DNA from: Neostapfia colusana
Taxonomy: Eukaryota > Streptophyta > Magnoliopsida > Poales > Poaceae
Assembly: GCA_030760725.1 (NCBI GenBank)
Contig: JASWHV010000013.1
Location: 37,792,699 to 37,856,698 of the forward strand
DNA length: 64,000 nt
Reading direction: 5' to 3'
Shown here: positions 36,587 to 48,280 of the stretch, piece after piece
Layout: each line of letters starts with the position of its first letter
How positions within the stretch are numbered: position 1 is the stretch's first letter
Made by a program: the position numbers and the translations under genes
The notes under the pieces: generated by a model
Told to the model about the DNA's origin: nothing
Databases searched by the model: none
Seen by the model: the letters and a program-made list of their open reading frames with translations, nothing else

Positions 36587-39180
36587 CTATGTTCCAAGGA
36601 TTCGGGAGCAGGTCCCCATCCTCGGTGGAAAGGCGCACACACCCGGGCGGCATACTTTCGTGACTCGGAAGGGGCCTTCCCAACTAGGGGAGAGTTTGTG
36701 GGTCCCTTCGCGAGAAAGTATGCGCTGCAACACCAGGTCACCTTCCTGCAGCTCCCGGGCACGCACAGACCTCTGGTGGTAGCGCCGAAGCGCTTGTCTG
36801 TACCGCACGTTACGGAGTGCCGCATGTAATCGGACCTCGTCGACGAGGTCGATTTCTCCACACCGGAGGTTTTCCTGCGTGGCTTCGTCGTAAGCCCGGA
36901 CACGGTGAGACTTCATGGTGACTTCTGGAGGAAGTACAGCTTCGGCCCCGTACACCATGAAGAAGGGTGTCTCCCCGGTGGCCCGGCTCTGGGATGTCCG
37001 GTTAGCCCATAGCGTGCTCGGAAGTTCATCTACCCAATTGGCACCATGTTTCTTCAGGCTGGCGAAGGTACGAGTCTTGAGGCCCCGGAGAATCTCCGCA
37101 TTGGCCCTCTCGACTTGCCCATTGCTCTTCGGGTGTGCGACAGAGGCATAGCATACCTGAATGCCAAGGTCCTCGCAGTAGTCTTGGAACACTGCGCTGG
37201 TGAACTGGGTCCCATTGTCAGTGATGATCCTGTTTGGGACCCCGAACCGGCAGACAATGGATCTGATGAATTTTACTGCTGATTGTTTATTGATGGTGAC
37301 AACTGGTGTAGCTTCCGGCCACTTGGTGAACTTGTCGATGGCGACATAGAGGTACCGTAACCCCCCGACGGTTCTGGGGAATGGTCCCAGGATGTCCAGC
37401 CCCCACACGGCAAACGGCCACGAGGGCGGGATCATCTGTACCGCCTGAGCCGGTGTATGGATCTGCTTGGCGTGGAACTGGCACGCCTTGCAGCTCTCGA
37501 CCAGCTTGACGGCATCCTGCAGTGCTGTCGGCCAGTAGAAGCCATGCCGGAAGGCTTTACCGACAAGCGTGCGTGAGGAAGAATGACTTCCACATTCGCC
37601 TCCATGGATCTCAGCGAGCAAGTCGCAGCCGTCCCCCTGGGTTATACACCGCAATAGGATGTGGTTGGCGCCACGCCGGTAGAGATCCCCCTCTACCAGC
37701 GCGTACCTCTTAGCCATACGCACAATCCATTCAGCGGTTGCATGTTCATCAGGGAGGATATTGTCCTTCAAGTAGTCCCGGATCTCCGTGATCCATGCAT
37801 CGGGTATGACTTGAGCTTCTGGATCTTGAGCGCTGGGTTGCACGGAGTCCCCAGTGACGCTTACGATCCTTGGCGGCGCCCACGGTTGTAGGGCCACCGG
37901 GACCGCCAGCTTCGAGGTGCTGGTCAAGCCCCCTTCGCCCGGCTCGGCGGGCTGGGCTGTGGGCCGCAGCAACGTCCTCTTGAAGACTCGTTCGGGCGCA
38001 GGGGCTCCGGTGGAAGCCTTCGTTGAAAGGTCATCGGCTGCGGTATTACCGGCGCGCGGTACATGGTGCAGGTCCAAGGCGAGGAATTCTTTCTCCAACA
38101 TCTGCACGTGAAGCAGATATGCAGCTAGCTGGGGGTCATTGCAGGAGCATTCGCCCTTGACTTGCTTGATGACCAGCTGGGAGTCACCCTGTGCCAACAA
38201 CTGGCGAGCGCCTAAAGACAGGGCTGTCTGCAGGCCAAAGATGAGTGCTTCATACTCCGCCATGTTGTTGGTTGCCTTGAAATTGAGACGCACCATATAC
38301 CCAAACTGTTCCCCCGATGGCATGAGGAGCAGTACGCCGGCACTGGCTCCCTGCTTTCGCGAGGAGCCGTCGAAGAAGAGTGTCCAGTGGGGTTCGGTGA
38401 AGACCGGAGCTTGGTGCTCCGGTTCTCCGCCCCCATGGCCCCCTGGGTCAGCCTCCGTTGGTGTCCACTCCGCCACAAAGTCAGCCAGTGTTTGGCTCTT
38501 GACTGCATGGCGTGGGAGGAAGTCCAGCTCAAACTCCGCCAGCTCCGCCGCCCATTTAGCAACGTTGCCAGTCGCATGGGGGCTGTGAAGAATTGTCTTC
38601 AGTGGATACGAGGTGACTACCGAGACCCGGTGGGCCTGGAAGTAATGGCGGAGCTTTCTGGAGGCAACGAGCACCGCATACAGCAGCTTGTGGACTTCCA
38701 GGTACCTTGTCTTGGCATCATGAAGTACTTCGCTGATGTAGTAGACGGGCCTCTGTATGGTTCGAACCCTCTTTCTCAGGTCTGGGAGGTCCTCGTCCAT
38801 TGGCCCACTGGAGGTGGGCGGACCCACGGGGGCCTCCGGGAGCTGGGACCCGGAGGCCCTTAAGCTATCTTGATTGTCCCGGAGCTCCGAGGGGTCTTGG
38901 GGGACCTCTGGGAGGTCCCATTCGGCCCCCGGGGGGTCCCGCGGGGCCCCCAGGGGTTTATCTTGGAGGTCCGGGAGACTGCCCAGGACCTCCGGGAGGC
39001 CGACCTGGACCTCCGGGAGGTTGCCTTGGAGGCCCGGGAGACCGTCTTGGTCCTGCGGGGCCTCCTGGCGTCTGTCTTCTGCTACCGGAGCAGGTTGTGA
39101 AGATGAGGGGTCCGGCCGCTCTGCGACGAGGACCATACTGACTACTTCAGTTGTCGCTGCGATGTAGAGCAACAGGTGCT
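36587..39180 (-). CDS. pol: pol of D, second part: RNase H, aRNase H, integrase
   Basis: Continues RT across E without frame change (the codon at 39175 follows the last codon before E). Order: first RNase H start (LLLYIAATTEVV), a repeat-rich loop of about 100 residues, RNase H end (RPVYYISEVLHDAKTRY). Then a second, plant/archaeal-type RNase H with FFDGSSRKQG...NNMAEYEAL...GDSQLV. Integrase has the zinc site (CKACQFHAKQIH) and D-D-E core including ITDNGTQF and SNGQVERAN, and there is no chromodomain. A double RNase H is the hallmark of the Tat lineage. The end at 36587 is a natural stop. Undamaged in itself, but separated from RT by E. Confidence 0.92.
38777..39076 (-). repeat. Imperfect LPEV/LPDL peptide repeats in the first RNase H loop of D
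   Basis: The coding strand has repeated GACCTCCCGGAGGT-like units giving Leu-Pro-Glu/Asp-Val/Leu at about 8-11-residue spacing (GLPEVLGSLPDLQDK). It lies between the VLVAE strand and QRPVYYISE, where most gypsy RNase H domains have a short loop. C has the same type of insert at 32968-33110. Seen on the plus strand it looks collagen-like, but that strand is not coding. Confidence 0.75.
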
Positions 39181-39433
39181 TGTAACACCCCAAATTTTGA
39201 TTCAAAACCCAAAACCTTGTTCAGAGGGGAATTTAAAAATTTTTGGACGTGTTGCATGTTTTGCAAAAATTCAAATTCAAACTGGAATTCAAATTATACC
39301 CAAAACAGAAAAGAAATGGAAAAAGAAAAAGGAAATCGGGAAAAAACTGGCCAGTGGGCCAAAACCGCCAGCCGGCCCAGCTACCCCCGCGCCAGCCCGC
39401 CCCCGCGCGCGCCGCGCTGCCTCTCACCGACGG

Positions 39434-39450
39434 GTGGGACCCACATGTCA
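39434..39450 (+). promoter_or_regulatory. TCP-type motif in the E LTR
   Basis: GTGGGACCCACATGTCA, 133 bp before the TATA box. Same motif, orientation and spacing as in F (19848-19832). The 3' LTR copy is at 48534-48550. Confidence 0.5.
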
Positions 39451-39583
39451 TCCCTAACCCCGCGACCCCGGACTCTCTCCCGCGCGCGCGATCGCAACCG
39501 ATCTGGAAACCGCGTCCCGCAGCCGAATTCCGGTCCCAGAAGAATCCAACTCGATCACAACTGACCCACCGCCCTTCCCCGGC

Positions 39584-39590
39584 TATAAAA
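39584..39590 (+). promoter_or_regulatory. TATA box of the E LTR
   Basis: GGCTATAAAAACCCC, a standard plant TATA box with C-rich flanks. The 3' LTR copy is at 48684-48690. Downstream, GTGAGC at 39640 and TTTGCAG ending at 39740 could bound a 101-nt 5'UTR intron. Confidence 0.75.
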
Positions 39591-39781
39591 ACCCCCGATC
39601 CGATCAGTTTTTCCCACGCGATCGCCGATTTTCACTCCGGTGAGCACCGAGACTTCGCCGGTGAATTCTGGCCGATCTAAGCTTGGAAACTCTGATCTAA
39701 CTCGCTGGTCTTGATCCACCGCCTCCGGGGAACTTTGCAGGTGCAGAAAACTCGGAGAGTTACGGTGCAAACACAGCGCCG

Positions 39782-42219
39782 ACGAGCTTCGCCGTGGTTT
39801 TGCCTCGGACCTCGCCGCCGATCACATTCCAGGACCCCCGAGCTCGAGAAAACCCCCGAGATGAGATCCCTGACCTCCCCTCTACCGATCTAGGCCATAA
39901 GATCACAGTTCTAGGCAGAATTCTCGAAGATCCGAAACTTTCCGGCGAGATCGCCGCTTCCCGCCGCCGTGCGCCGCCGGCAGCGCCGCCCGCGCTCGGT
40001 CAGAGCGACGTGGCCACTTGTGCGCCGTTTATTTTAAATCGCACGGTAGGGTTTAAAACCCCGCGTACCGGTTCGATGTTATAATCTCAGCCGTCGGTTT
40101 AAAATCGGACGGTCCACGTCAGCCCCGCGTTATAAAGACAGGAATTCTTACGTGCTACCCCCTGGGGTTCTCTGGAATTGAGAGCTAGCCCCGGAAACTT
40201 CAGTTTTAACCCCTGGACTTAATAGAAATTAGGAAAAACACCTCTGATAAGTGTAGATAGACCCCTGGAAATTATGAAAATAATATTATAGACCCTGTAA
40301 TGGGGTGAATTCATTATTTTAGCCTTGTTTAGTATTTAATTTAGAAAATTGAATATGTAACTAGTGTTTAAAAATTAAAAGGGGGACAAACATAATTGTC
40401 AAAATTAATTAAAAACTTTCTCAGTACTTAGAAAACTTTGGAGTGAGATAAAAATATATTTTTGGGCTGAAATAAATCTGTTTTATCTATTATTCACATT
40501 TATTAGTATAGGGACACATTTTTAAGTAAAGAATAGTTAAAGAAAAATAGGGAAAATAATTATGAAATAGTATACATCATAAGCCATGGTCAAAATATGA
40601 TTTTAAATTATTTAGGACCAGAACCTAATCTGTTTAGGTGATGTGTATTACTAATTTAATAATAAAATACACAATTATGCATAGGAATATAAATCTGAAA
40701 ATATAGCAACTAGTAAATGATAAATGGAGTTTCTAAAATACAAAGAATTCAGTTTAGGGTTGATAGAAATTGTGAAGGCACATTGTATGCAAGTATAAAT
40801 GTGGACACCAAAAATTGGAATCATATATATACATGGTTAAAAGTGCATGCAAGCCACAACTTAACACACATAAAGTAACCACAACACATATAATGGTAAA
40901 GAACTTTTATAAATATGAATGTGTGGTTTGTATGAAGTGTAAGTGTGAATTATGTCTTATGGATTGTTGTTTTTCTTTTGCTATGTGTGATGGTATGAAG
41001 TAGAACCTGTTCAAGAACAAGTTATTCATTTCCAAGACCAGGAATACCCATTTCAAGAGCAGCAAGAAGGAGGCAAGTGTCCTTGACCACTTTGATCCTA
41101 TGCTAGGGTGTGTAGATAGAATTATTTGCATTGTCAAATGAAATATGAAACCCATGCTAGGAAAGTTTCCCTAGAATTGCATTACCTTGTTTCCTTGAAG
41201 CTTGGGTTGGGATTTATTTTGTCATGTCATTTATTTACCTGCATATGCTTAGCCATGCTTAGAATGGGATATTTGGGAAATGAGATCATCAGTTTATATT
41301 ACCATACTCTTGAATGAGACATTGTGAGTTATGTAGAGGTAGGGATCAAGGCAAGTTGGATGTTTTGGTTGTGTGCTGGGTGCACGAGACTTGGGTTTGT
41401 GTTTAGTACTTGCCTGGATCCTAAGGACCGGTTCATGGAGCATGTAACCCGGCTTTACAGTGCCAACCACATGCTGAGATGGGGCAGCTTGGCCAATTAA
41501 TTAGGTGTATCCCCGGCGTAGTATGGGTGTGTTGGATGGTGCGGGGAGTAGGTGTCAGCTGGACTACCATATGAACCGCAAGGCTCAAGAGGGGGCCACT
41601 GCAGCGGGGTTGGAGCCTCTTGTATGCTGTTAGGGGTGAAATCTCAGTGGGCCCACGCTCGTCGGGAATCCCTTTGTAAAGGCTTCGTAGTGATCTCCTG
41701 GCTGCACACCTGGAAGTGTGAATGTGGATCGTATCCACTGGCATAATGGAGGTTCTTTTAGTCCACCCGGCAACGGGGGATGAAATCACTACTTGTGGGT
41801 ACAGTGGTACAAACTCTGCAGAGTCAAAACTGTCTTGACAGCCGTGCTCACGGTTAAGAGCGGCCTGGACTTATTCATGATTAGAGGAATGATGGTTTTG
41901 GAAGTTAAGCGGGGAGCTTAACATTGGAAATAATGTTATGGTTATTGGATTATGATGATGGGATGGGAGATTGGGACCATTTCACCTGTGTAGTAATGAA
42001 GGTGCTTAATAAGCTAAGGTGATAGGTATTAATTGCGTAGTGCTTTAACCATGAGTTCAACCTCTCCTTGTTCTAGCCATGCATGATATAATTTTCCCAC
42101 ACTTGCTGAGTACCATTGGTACTCAACCTTGCATATTTGTTGGTTTATATTGCTGCTCAGGTCAAGATAATGAGGTGGTGTATAATGACCAAGATTTTGG
42201 ACCCGAGGAAGGCTTTTAG
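39782..42219 (+). pseudogene. LTR-embedded split ORF, copy in the 5' LTR of E (start and donor mutated)
   Basis: Exon positions 39782-39860, 41004-41072 and 42161-42219. Exons 2 and 3 and the GC-AG intron (GCAAGT at 41073, acceptor CTCAG at 42160) are intact. Relative to the 3' LTR copy the start codon reads ACG and the exon 1 donor reads ATGAG, so this copy should not give the full product. Since this is the promoter-proximal copy, E itself would not express it. Confidence 0.42.
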
Positions 42220-42470
42220 GTTCATGAAGACCCCCGGGCAACGCCTGTGATGGAGCCCTAAAGAATAATATTCCGCTGCTAGTTTATTTACTTGTGATGA
42301 AGCATTAGTGTCCATTGAGACATTTGCGATGTAAGACTTATTTATATTCGACACCTGGCTTGTAATAAATGATGCTTCACTATTTGTCATCACATGTATG
42401 AGAAAATGATCCTGGCATACATGTGATATTCACTTGGTTGTTTCTTCGGAAAAACCGGGTGTGACAGAGG

Positions 42471-42483
42471 TGGTATCAGAGCC
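42471..42483 (+). other. Primer binding site of E (initiator Met tRNA)
   Basis: TGGTATCAGAGCC, four bases after the LTR end. Confidence 0.93.
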
Positions 42484-42683
42484 AAGGTTGCCCGTAGGAA
42501 CGTGGACCTAGGTAGAAATGGACGTATTTAAGGGCCCTTTTTTCTTAAAAACTATTTTCCAAGGTGTGGGTGGAAAAGTGTTATTAAAGGACTCATTTTC
42601 TTCATCTTACCCCAACTTTCATTCAAAACAGGGTTTTTGTTTGAGAATTTATCTAACCTAATTTTAAATTCTTTTGTTTTTAG
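42484..42683 (+). other. Leader of E with a candidate intron end
   Basis: A 200-nt leader. The right end has a branch-point-like TCTAACCTAAT about 30 nt before CTTTTGTTTTTAG, which abuts the orf0 ATG. CCTAG/GTAGAA at 42511-42517 is a possible donor and would give a 172-nt intron. Confidence 0.55.
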
Positions 42684-43463
42684 ATGGTTCGCATGATTCG
42701 CACTGCTCGTAAGTCCACAGGAGGGAGAGTTCCCGTAGTTGCCCTTGCAGAAAGAGAGGAGAGTCGTCCAGTGACGTACCTTTCCTACGGATTGGCAGTA
42801 GGAGATTTGTTGCGCCGTCTTCGGCGTATGCTCGAAGCCGCCGGCAATACGGGCAAGCTAATCATCCACTATAACTCCACCAGGACCATCCGTGAGAAGA
42901 GGGAAGAATGGAGCTCGGAGATGAGGATTATACACGAGAATCAACTGCTTAAGATTCACCACTCCCCAGCTTGCCGATCAACACAAGTTGACGCAGAGAG
43001 AGATGTCACCTGGGAGGCCATCACCTGCCAGAGTCACATCTATCGTCGCCACTTGGACAAAACTGAGTACATGTATGTCCTCCAACGTGAGAGTGGTACC
43101 ACGGAGTACAAGTACCCACCGGTGCAGCAAGGGACTTCCCATGAGCACATGGACTTGTGCTTGGAGGATGCTGCTATGCTCAGCACTCGACTGCAGGAGT
43201 GTCAACAAGAGCTTCAGGATGTCCGAGACACCCTGAAGGAAACGGAGGCGTTGCTGCGAGCTTGCTTAAAGGCGAGAGAAAGAGGAGATGGGAATGAACT
43301 GTGTGTCACCGTGAGTGATCCATGGACTCCTGACTCCCCGGATCGCCGAGCAATCAGGCGTCGTCGCACTTCTCCACCAGCAGCCTCCCCACCCAAAGCA
43401 GAGTCGGAAGGTAGCCGAAATGAGGAGGAAGATCCCGAGGAGCCAGCTCAAGAGGACGAGTAG
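42684..43463 (+). CDS. orf0 of E: extra ORF upstream of gag
   Basis: A 259-codon open frame of unknown function in the same place and orientation as orf0 of F. The N-terminal half is mixed and charged (e.g. SYGLAVGDLLRRLRRMLEAAG). Residues about 155-205 look like a coiled coil (STRLQECQQELQDVRDTLKE). A basic patch, RRAIRRRR, could be a nuclear signal. The tail is Ser/Pro-rich then strongly acidic, ending EEPAQEDE. By eye I find no clear sequence match to the N-terminus of F orf0, but the order coiled coil, basic patch and acidic tail is similar. It has no membrane segment or catalytic motif. The ATG sits directly after an excellent acceptor. Confidence 0.82.
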   Translation: MVRMIRTARKSTGGRVPVVALAEREESRPVTYLSYGLAVGDLLRRLRRMLEAAGNTGKLIIHYNSTRTIREKREEWSSEMRIIHENQLLKIHHSPACRSTQVDAERDVTWEAITCQSHIYRRHLDKTEYMYVLQRESGTTEYKYPPVQQGTSHEHMDLCLEDAAMLSTRLQECQQELQDVRDTLKETEALLRACLKARERGDGNELCVTVSDPWTPDSPDRRAIRRRRTSPPAASPPKAESEGSRNEEEDPEEPAQEDE

Positions 43464-43765
43464 TGTAGGGTCTTTCCCTTAGCTAGCAAGAGGTCGAGTA
43501 GTCGAGTCGTTACGTAGTTAATGGTGTGATAATGCTTGGTGTGTGACGTGAGTTGTGGAAGCCATGAGCAATTGTCCACAGCCTCGTCTTTGGATTGTTT
43601 TGCTTTGGTGTGTGAACCCACATGAAATAATATTGCATTTGTTTTTGTGTGAGAAATAAACCCTCGTAAAATTTTAACGAAGCCTCAACACTTCAAAGTA
43701 CAAACAAATGAAAGTAGTAAGATGATACTAAATGGTATCAAATTAACATTTGTTGATTCTGCCAG
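43464..43765 (+). other. Spacer between orf0 and gag of E
   Basis: 302 nt without a supported gene. It ends TGTTGATTCTGCCAG, an acceptor-like sequence directly before the gag ATG at 43766. Confidence 0.55.
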
Positions 43766-46700
43766 ATGTCCGGAAGAGGAAAAGGACGTGCTGCCAACCC
43801 CGCCAACAACAATGATGAGGCATGCAACCCTCATCTTTCTGAAGGCCAGGACAGGGGTGGTCGCCGTGAAGAAGTTGATCCTCTCCACCAAATGCTGGAG
43901 AATCAAAATCAGCTTATCCAGAACTTGACTCAAGTGGTGGCCAACTTGCATCAAGTTCAACCTCCACAAGCTGCACCACGCCAACCAAGGTTGAGTGAGT
44001 TTCTAGGAACTCAACCTCCCAAGTTTGCAAGTGCTGCTGAACCTCTGGAGGCAGATGATTGGCTGAAGACCATTGAAAGTAAGATGAGGATAATACAATG
44101 CCAAGGGTATGGGAGGGTGCTGTTTGCCTCTCATCAATTGAATGGACCTGCTGCTGATTGGTGGACCGCCTACGTGGCCGCCCATCATGACCCTGAGAAC
44201 ATCACTTGGGAAGAGTTCAAGCGTAGCTTCCGCAACCACTACATCCCAAGAGGTGAACTCAAAAACAAGAGAAAGGAGTTTTTGGGACTGCAGCAGGGAA
44301 ACATGACGGTGAGAGAATACCTCACTAAATTTACTCAACTATCCCGTTATGCTCCACGAGACATAGAGACCGATGAGCAGAAACAAGATTGTTTCGTGGA
44401 AGGACTTACCGCTGAAATGCAGTGTGCAATGTCCTCAAATGAGTATGAAAGCTTTCAAAAGATGGTGGACAGAGCATTTGTGGTGGAAAGAAAGCTAAAG
44501 GCCCTGGAAAATGAGAATAAGAGGAAGGCTGGGTGGTCACATCAGGCCTCAGGGAGCAACACCCGCCCACGTATGATGCAGCATCCTACGGGGCAGACAA
44601 GCCATACTGCGGTACCCTATTCAGCACCAAGAGGGTACAACCCAAACTACAGGCCACCCGCAGCACCAGTGCAGCCGCAACGTCAGTTTGTGCAGCAGCC
44701 TCGCCCCGCATATCCACCTCGACCAGCAGTGCAAGGACCCCCCGAACCAACCCCAAGACAACAAAGGACAAGCACCTAAGGTTGGGGTGCAATGTTTCAG
44801 CTGTGGTGAAGTGGGGCACTACGCCCATAAATGCCAAAAGAAGAAGCCCGCGCAGCCACAGCAGCAGAATGTAGTGAGAGGACGGGTGAACCACGTCACT
44901 ATGGAGGAAGCACAAGAGGCGCCCGACGTGGTAGTTGGTAAGTTTCCTGCCAATTTACACCTTGCAACTCTGCTGTTTTATTCTGGTGCTACCCACTCGT
45001 TCATTGCTCAAGGGTTTGTTAAGAAGCACGACCTAGCAACCACACAAATGAACCATAAGCTAGCCGTAAACTCTCCAGGTGGAGAAATAAGGACAAGACA
45101 AGTGTGTCCCAATGTGAGCCTAGACATTAATGGGGTAGTGTTTACTGCTAACCTCATAGTGATAGATTCACAAGGGATAGATATTATTTTGGGTATGGAT
45201 TGGTTGACCAAACATAAAGGAATCATCCATTGTTCGACCAGAACGGTGGAATTAACTCACCCCAGTGGTACCAGAGTAAAGTTCATAACAATACACGAGC
45301 CTAGGAGGGGCATTAAATTAAATCAAGTGGAGGTGAAAGTTGAGGAAATCAGGACTATCAGGGAATATCCAGATGTTTTTCCGGAGGAGTTGCCAGGTAT
45401 GCCTCCCGACCGTGACGTAGAATTCGCAATTGAGCTAGTACCGGGAACAGCCCCGATATACAAGAGACCTTATCGAATGGACTCCAAGCAGCTAGAAGAG
45501 CTCAAGGATCACTTGAGAGAATTGACAGAGAGGGGTATATTCGCCCTAGTTCCTCACCATGGGGAGCTCCGGTGATATTTGTGCCCAAGAAAGACGGAAC
45601 CCAAAGGTTATGCGTGGATTACCGTGCCTTGAATGAGGTAACCATCAAAAACAAGTACCCATTACCCCGCATTGAAGACTTGTTTGATCAGTTGAGGGGA
45701 GCTTGTGTATTCTCGAAAATTGATCTCAGGTCGGGGTACCACCAACTCAAGATAAGGCAATCAGATATTCCCAAGACAGCTTTCGTATCTCGGTACGAAC
45801 TGTATGAATACACTGTCATGCCTTTCGGGCTAACCAATGCCCCGGCATATTTCATGTACCTCATGAACAAGGTATTCATGGAATATCTGGACAAGTTTGT
45901 GGTGGTTTTCATAGATGATATTCTCGTCTTCTCCAAAGATGAAGAAGAACATGAGAAACATCTAAGGTTGGTGTTGCAGAGGCTGAGAGAACACCAACTA
46001 TATGCCAAGTTGAGCAAGTGTGAGTTTTGGCTGAAGAGAGTTCCCTTTTTAGGACATATAATCTCGGAGGGAGGAATCTCCGTAGATCCCGCCAAAATCG
46101 AGGATATCCAGAAGTGGAAGACCCCTGAAAATGTCGGGGAAGTTCGAAGCTTTTTGGGATTGGCTGGATACTATCGACGGTTTATTGAGGGATTCTCCAA
46201 GATCTCGAGACCTCTCACCAAACTGTTGGAGAAGGGAATCACATTCACCTGGACGCCACAGTGCGAGACGAGCTTTCAGGAGTTAAAGAAGAGATTGACA
46301 ACAGCCCCAGTGCTGGTTATGCCTGATATGCAGAAGAGTTTCACAGTGTACTGCGATGCCTCTGGAAATGGGTTGGGATGTGTTCTCATGCAAGAAGGAC
46401 ATGTCGTGGCATATGCATCCCGGTAGCTTCGGAAGCACGAGAAGAACTATCCTACACATGACCTAGAACTAGCTGCAGTGGTACACGCGTTGAAAATTTG
46501 GCGGCACTATTTGATGGGGAAGAGGACAGAGATATATACGGATCATAAGAGTTTGAAGTACATATTCACACAGCCAGATCTCAACCTCAGACAAAGGAGA
46601 TGGTTAGAGCTAATCAATGACTTTGATATAGGCATCAACTATCATCCCGGGAAAGCAAACGTCGTGGCCGATGCTTTGAGTCGGAAAGTGCAGGTCAATA

Positions 46701-48235
46701 AGTTGAGTTTGAAGGACATGCCTGCAGAATTGAAGGACGAGGTTATAAGACTCAATCTATGTCTAGTAAATAGTGGTGAAGCCATCGCCATGGAAGTGGA
46801 CTCCACACTCGAGCAAGACATACGCGAGGGCCAAAAGAATGATGAGAAGATACAAGAGATCAGACAGCTCATTAAGGAAAATAAAGCTCATGGTTTTAGA
46901 GAGGATGAACAGGGAACGGTGTGGCACGGGAAAAGGATCTGTGTGCCAGAAGTAAAAGAGATCCGTGAATTAATTTTGAAGGAGGCTCACGATTCCGACT
47001 ATTCCATTCATCCTGGGAGTACGAAGATGTACCAGGACCTCAAAAGCAGGTATTGGTGGTATGGCATGAAGCGAGATGTCGCGGAACATGTTGCCCTATG
47101 TGACACATGTCAGTTGGTGAAAGCAGAACATCAACGACCCGCGGGATTATTGCAACCACTCAAAGTACCTGAATGGAAGTGGGAAGAAATCAGCATGGAT
47201 TTTGTCGTGGGATTGCCTAGGACCCAATCCGGGTATGATTCAATATGGGTCATTATTGATAGGCTAACCAAGGTAGCTCATTTCATCCCTGTGAAAGAAA
47301 GCTACAGCGGATCCAAATTGGCAGAATTGTATATGTCAAGGATTGTGTGTTACCATGGAGTGCCAAAGAAGATAGTGTCGGACCGAGGGACACAGTTCAC
47401 CTCGAGGTTTTGGCAGAAGTTGCATGAAACCATGGGAACCCATCTGAACTTCAGTTCTGCCTATCATCCCCAAACTGACGGGCAGACGGAGAGAACCAAT
47501 CAGATCCTTGAAGATATGTTAAGGGCATGTGCACTCAAAAACAATAGGAGTTGGGACAAGAACTTACCGTATGCGGAGTTTTCTTATAACAACAGTTATC
47601 AAGCTAGTATGAAGATGTCACCGTTTGAAGCTTTGTATGGAAGGAAGTGCAGAACTCCCCTATTTTGGAACCAGACAGGAGAAAGCAAAGTGTTTGGTCC
47701 AGAAGTGCTACAAGAAGCCGAGGCGAAGGTGAGGGAGATTCGCAACAACTTGAGGATAGCACAAACACGCCAGAAGAGTTATGCTGATGTACGAAGAAGA
47801 GAACTCGTTTTCAACGTGGGAGACTATGTTTATCTCAAGGTGTCCCCTATCAGAGGACTTCGTCGGTTCAAGGTGAAAGGGAAGTTGTCACCTCGATACA
47901 TCGGACCCTTTCAAGTTTTGGAAAGGAAAGGCGAAGTGGCGTACCAACTAGAGTTACCGGTTCATCTATCAGATGTACACGATGTATTCCATGTGTCACA
48001 ACTCAAGAAATGTCTGAGGACGCCTGAAGAGGTGTTACCCATGAATGAAGTGGATGTAGCTGAAGATTTGTCTTATGCCGAGCAACCGTACAAGATTTTG
48101 GAGACAATGGAACGCCTCACCAGAAACAAGAGAATCCGGATGTGCAAGGTGCAGTGGAAGCATCACTCAGAAGAGGAAGCTACATGGGAACGGGAAGATG
48201 AGCTCAAGGCACAATTTCCGGAATATTTTTCTTAG
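43766..48235 (+). pseudogene. gag-pol: gag-pol of E, broken in three places
   Basis: Gag (MSGRGKGRA start) with Gag core, then zinc knuckle CFSCGEVGHYAHKC (44793-44834), protease with YSGATHSFI (about 44980-45010), RT with FIDD (45908-45919), RNase H YCDASGNGLGC, integrase with CDTCQLVKAEH, DRGTQFT and HPQTDGQTE, and a chromodomain (EEATWERE) to the natural stop at 48235. Breaks: a one-base shift in a run of six Cs (44738-44743), a second shift near 45531-45542 just before the RT core, and an in-frame TAG at 46424-46426 in RNase H, where relatives have glutamine. The protease residue before Ser is Tyr rather than the usual catalytic Asp of DSGA, a further likely loss. Confidence 0.93.
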
Positions 48236-48241
48236 AAACAC

Positions 48242-48280
48242 CAATCTCGAGGACGAGATTTCTTTTAAGGGGGGTAGAGC
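48242..48280 (+). other. Hairpin and polypurine tract of E
   Basis: AATCTCG-AGGA-CGAGATT, then TCTTTTAAGGGGGG and a purine-rich tail to the LTR start at 48281. Confidence 0.85.

Larger units (their letters stand above)
39181..42466 (+). repeat. 5' LTR of element E
   Basis: TGTAACACCCC to GGGTGTGACA. GC-rich first 900 bp, an AT-rich middle (40180-41000), and mixed sequence to the end. The TATA box at 39584 is only about 400 bp in, so about 2.85 kb of LTR would be transcribed ahead of the primer site. Small AT-rich frames (40815-41003, 41126-41317) fall in predicted introns. Confidence 0.96.

Noticed and set aside
38800..39167. Collagen-like Gly-Pro-Pro frames on the plus strand
   Set aside because: They are the antisense of the LPEV repeats in the open pol frame of D, which has clear family resemblance on the minus strand.
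40815..41317. Cys-rich and other small AT-rich frames in the E LTR (also 49915-50417)
   Set aside because: They lie within AT-rich sequence interpreted as introns, have no counterpart in B or F, and are no longer than expected by chance.
44738..44743. Programmed frameshift at the C6 run between gag and the zinc knuckle of E
   Set aside because: F has gag and pol in one frame with no shift, and E has two further breaks downstream, so a simple indel fits better.
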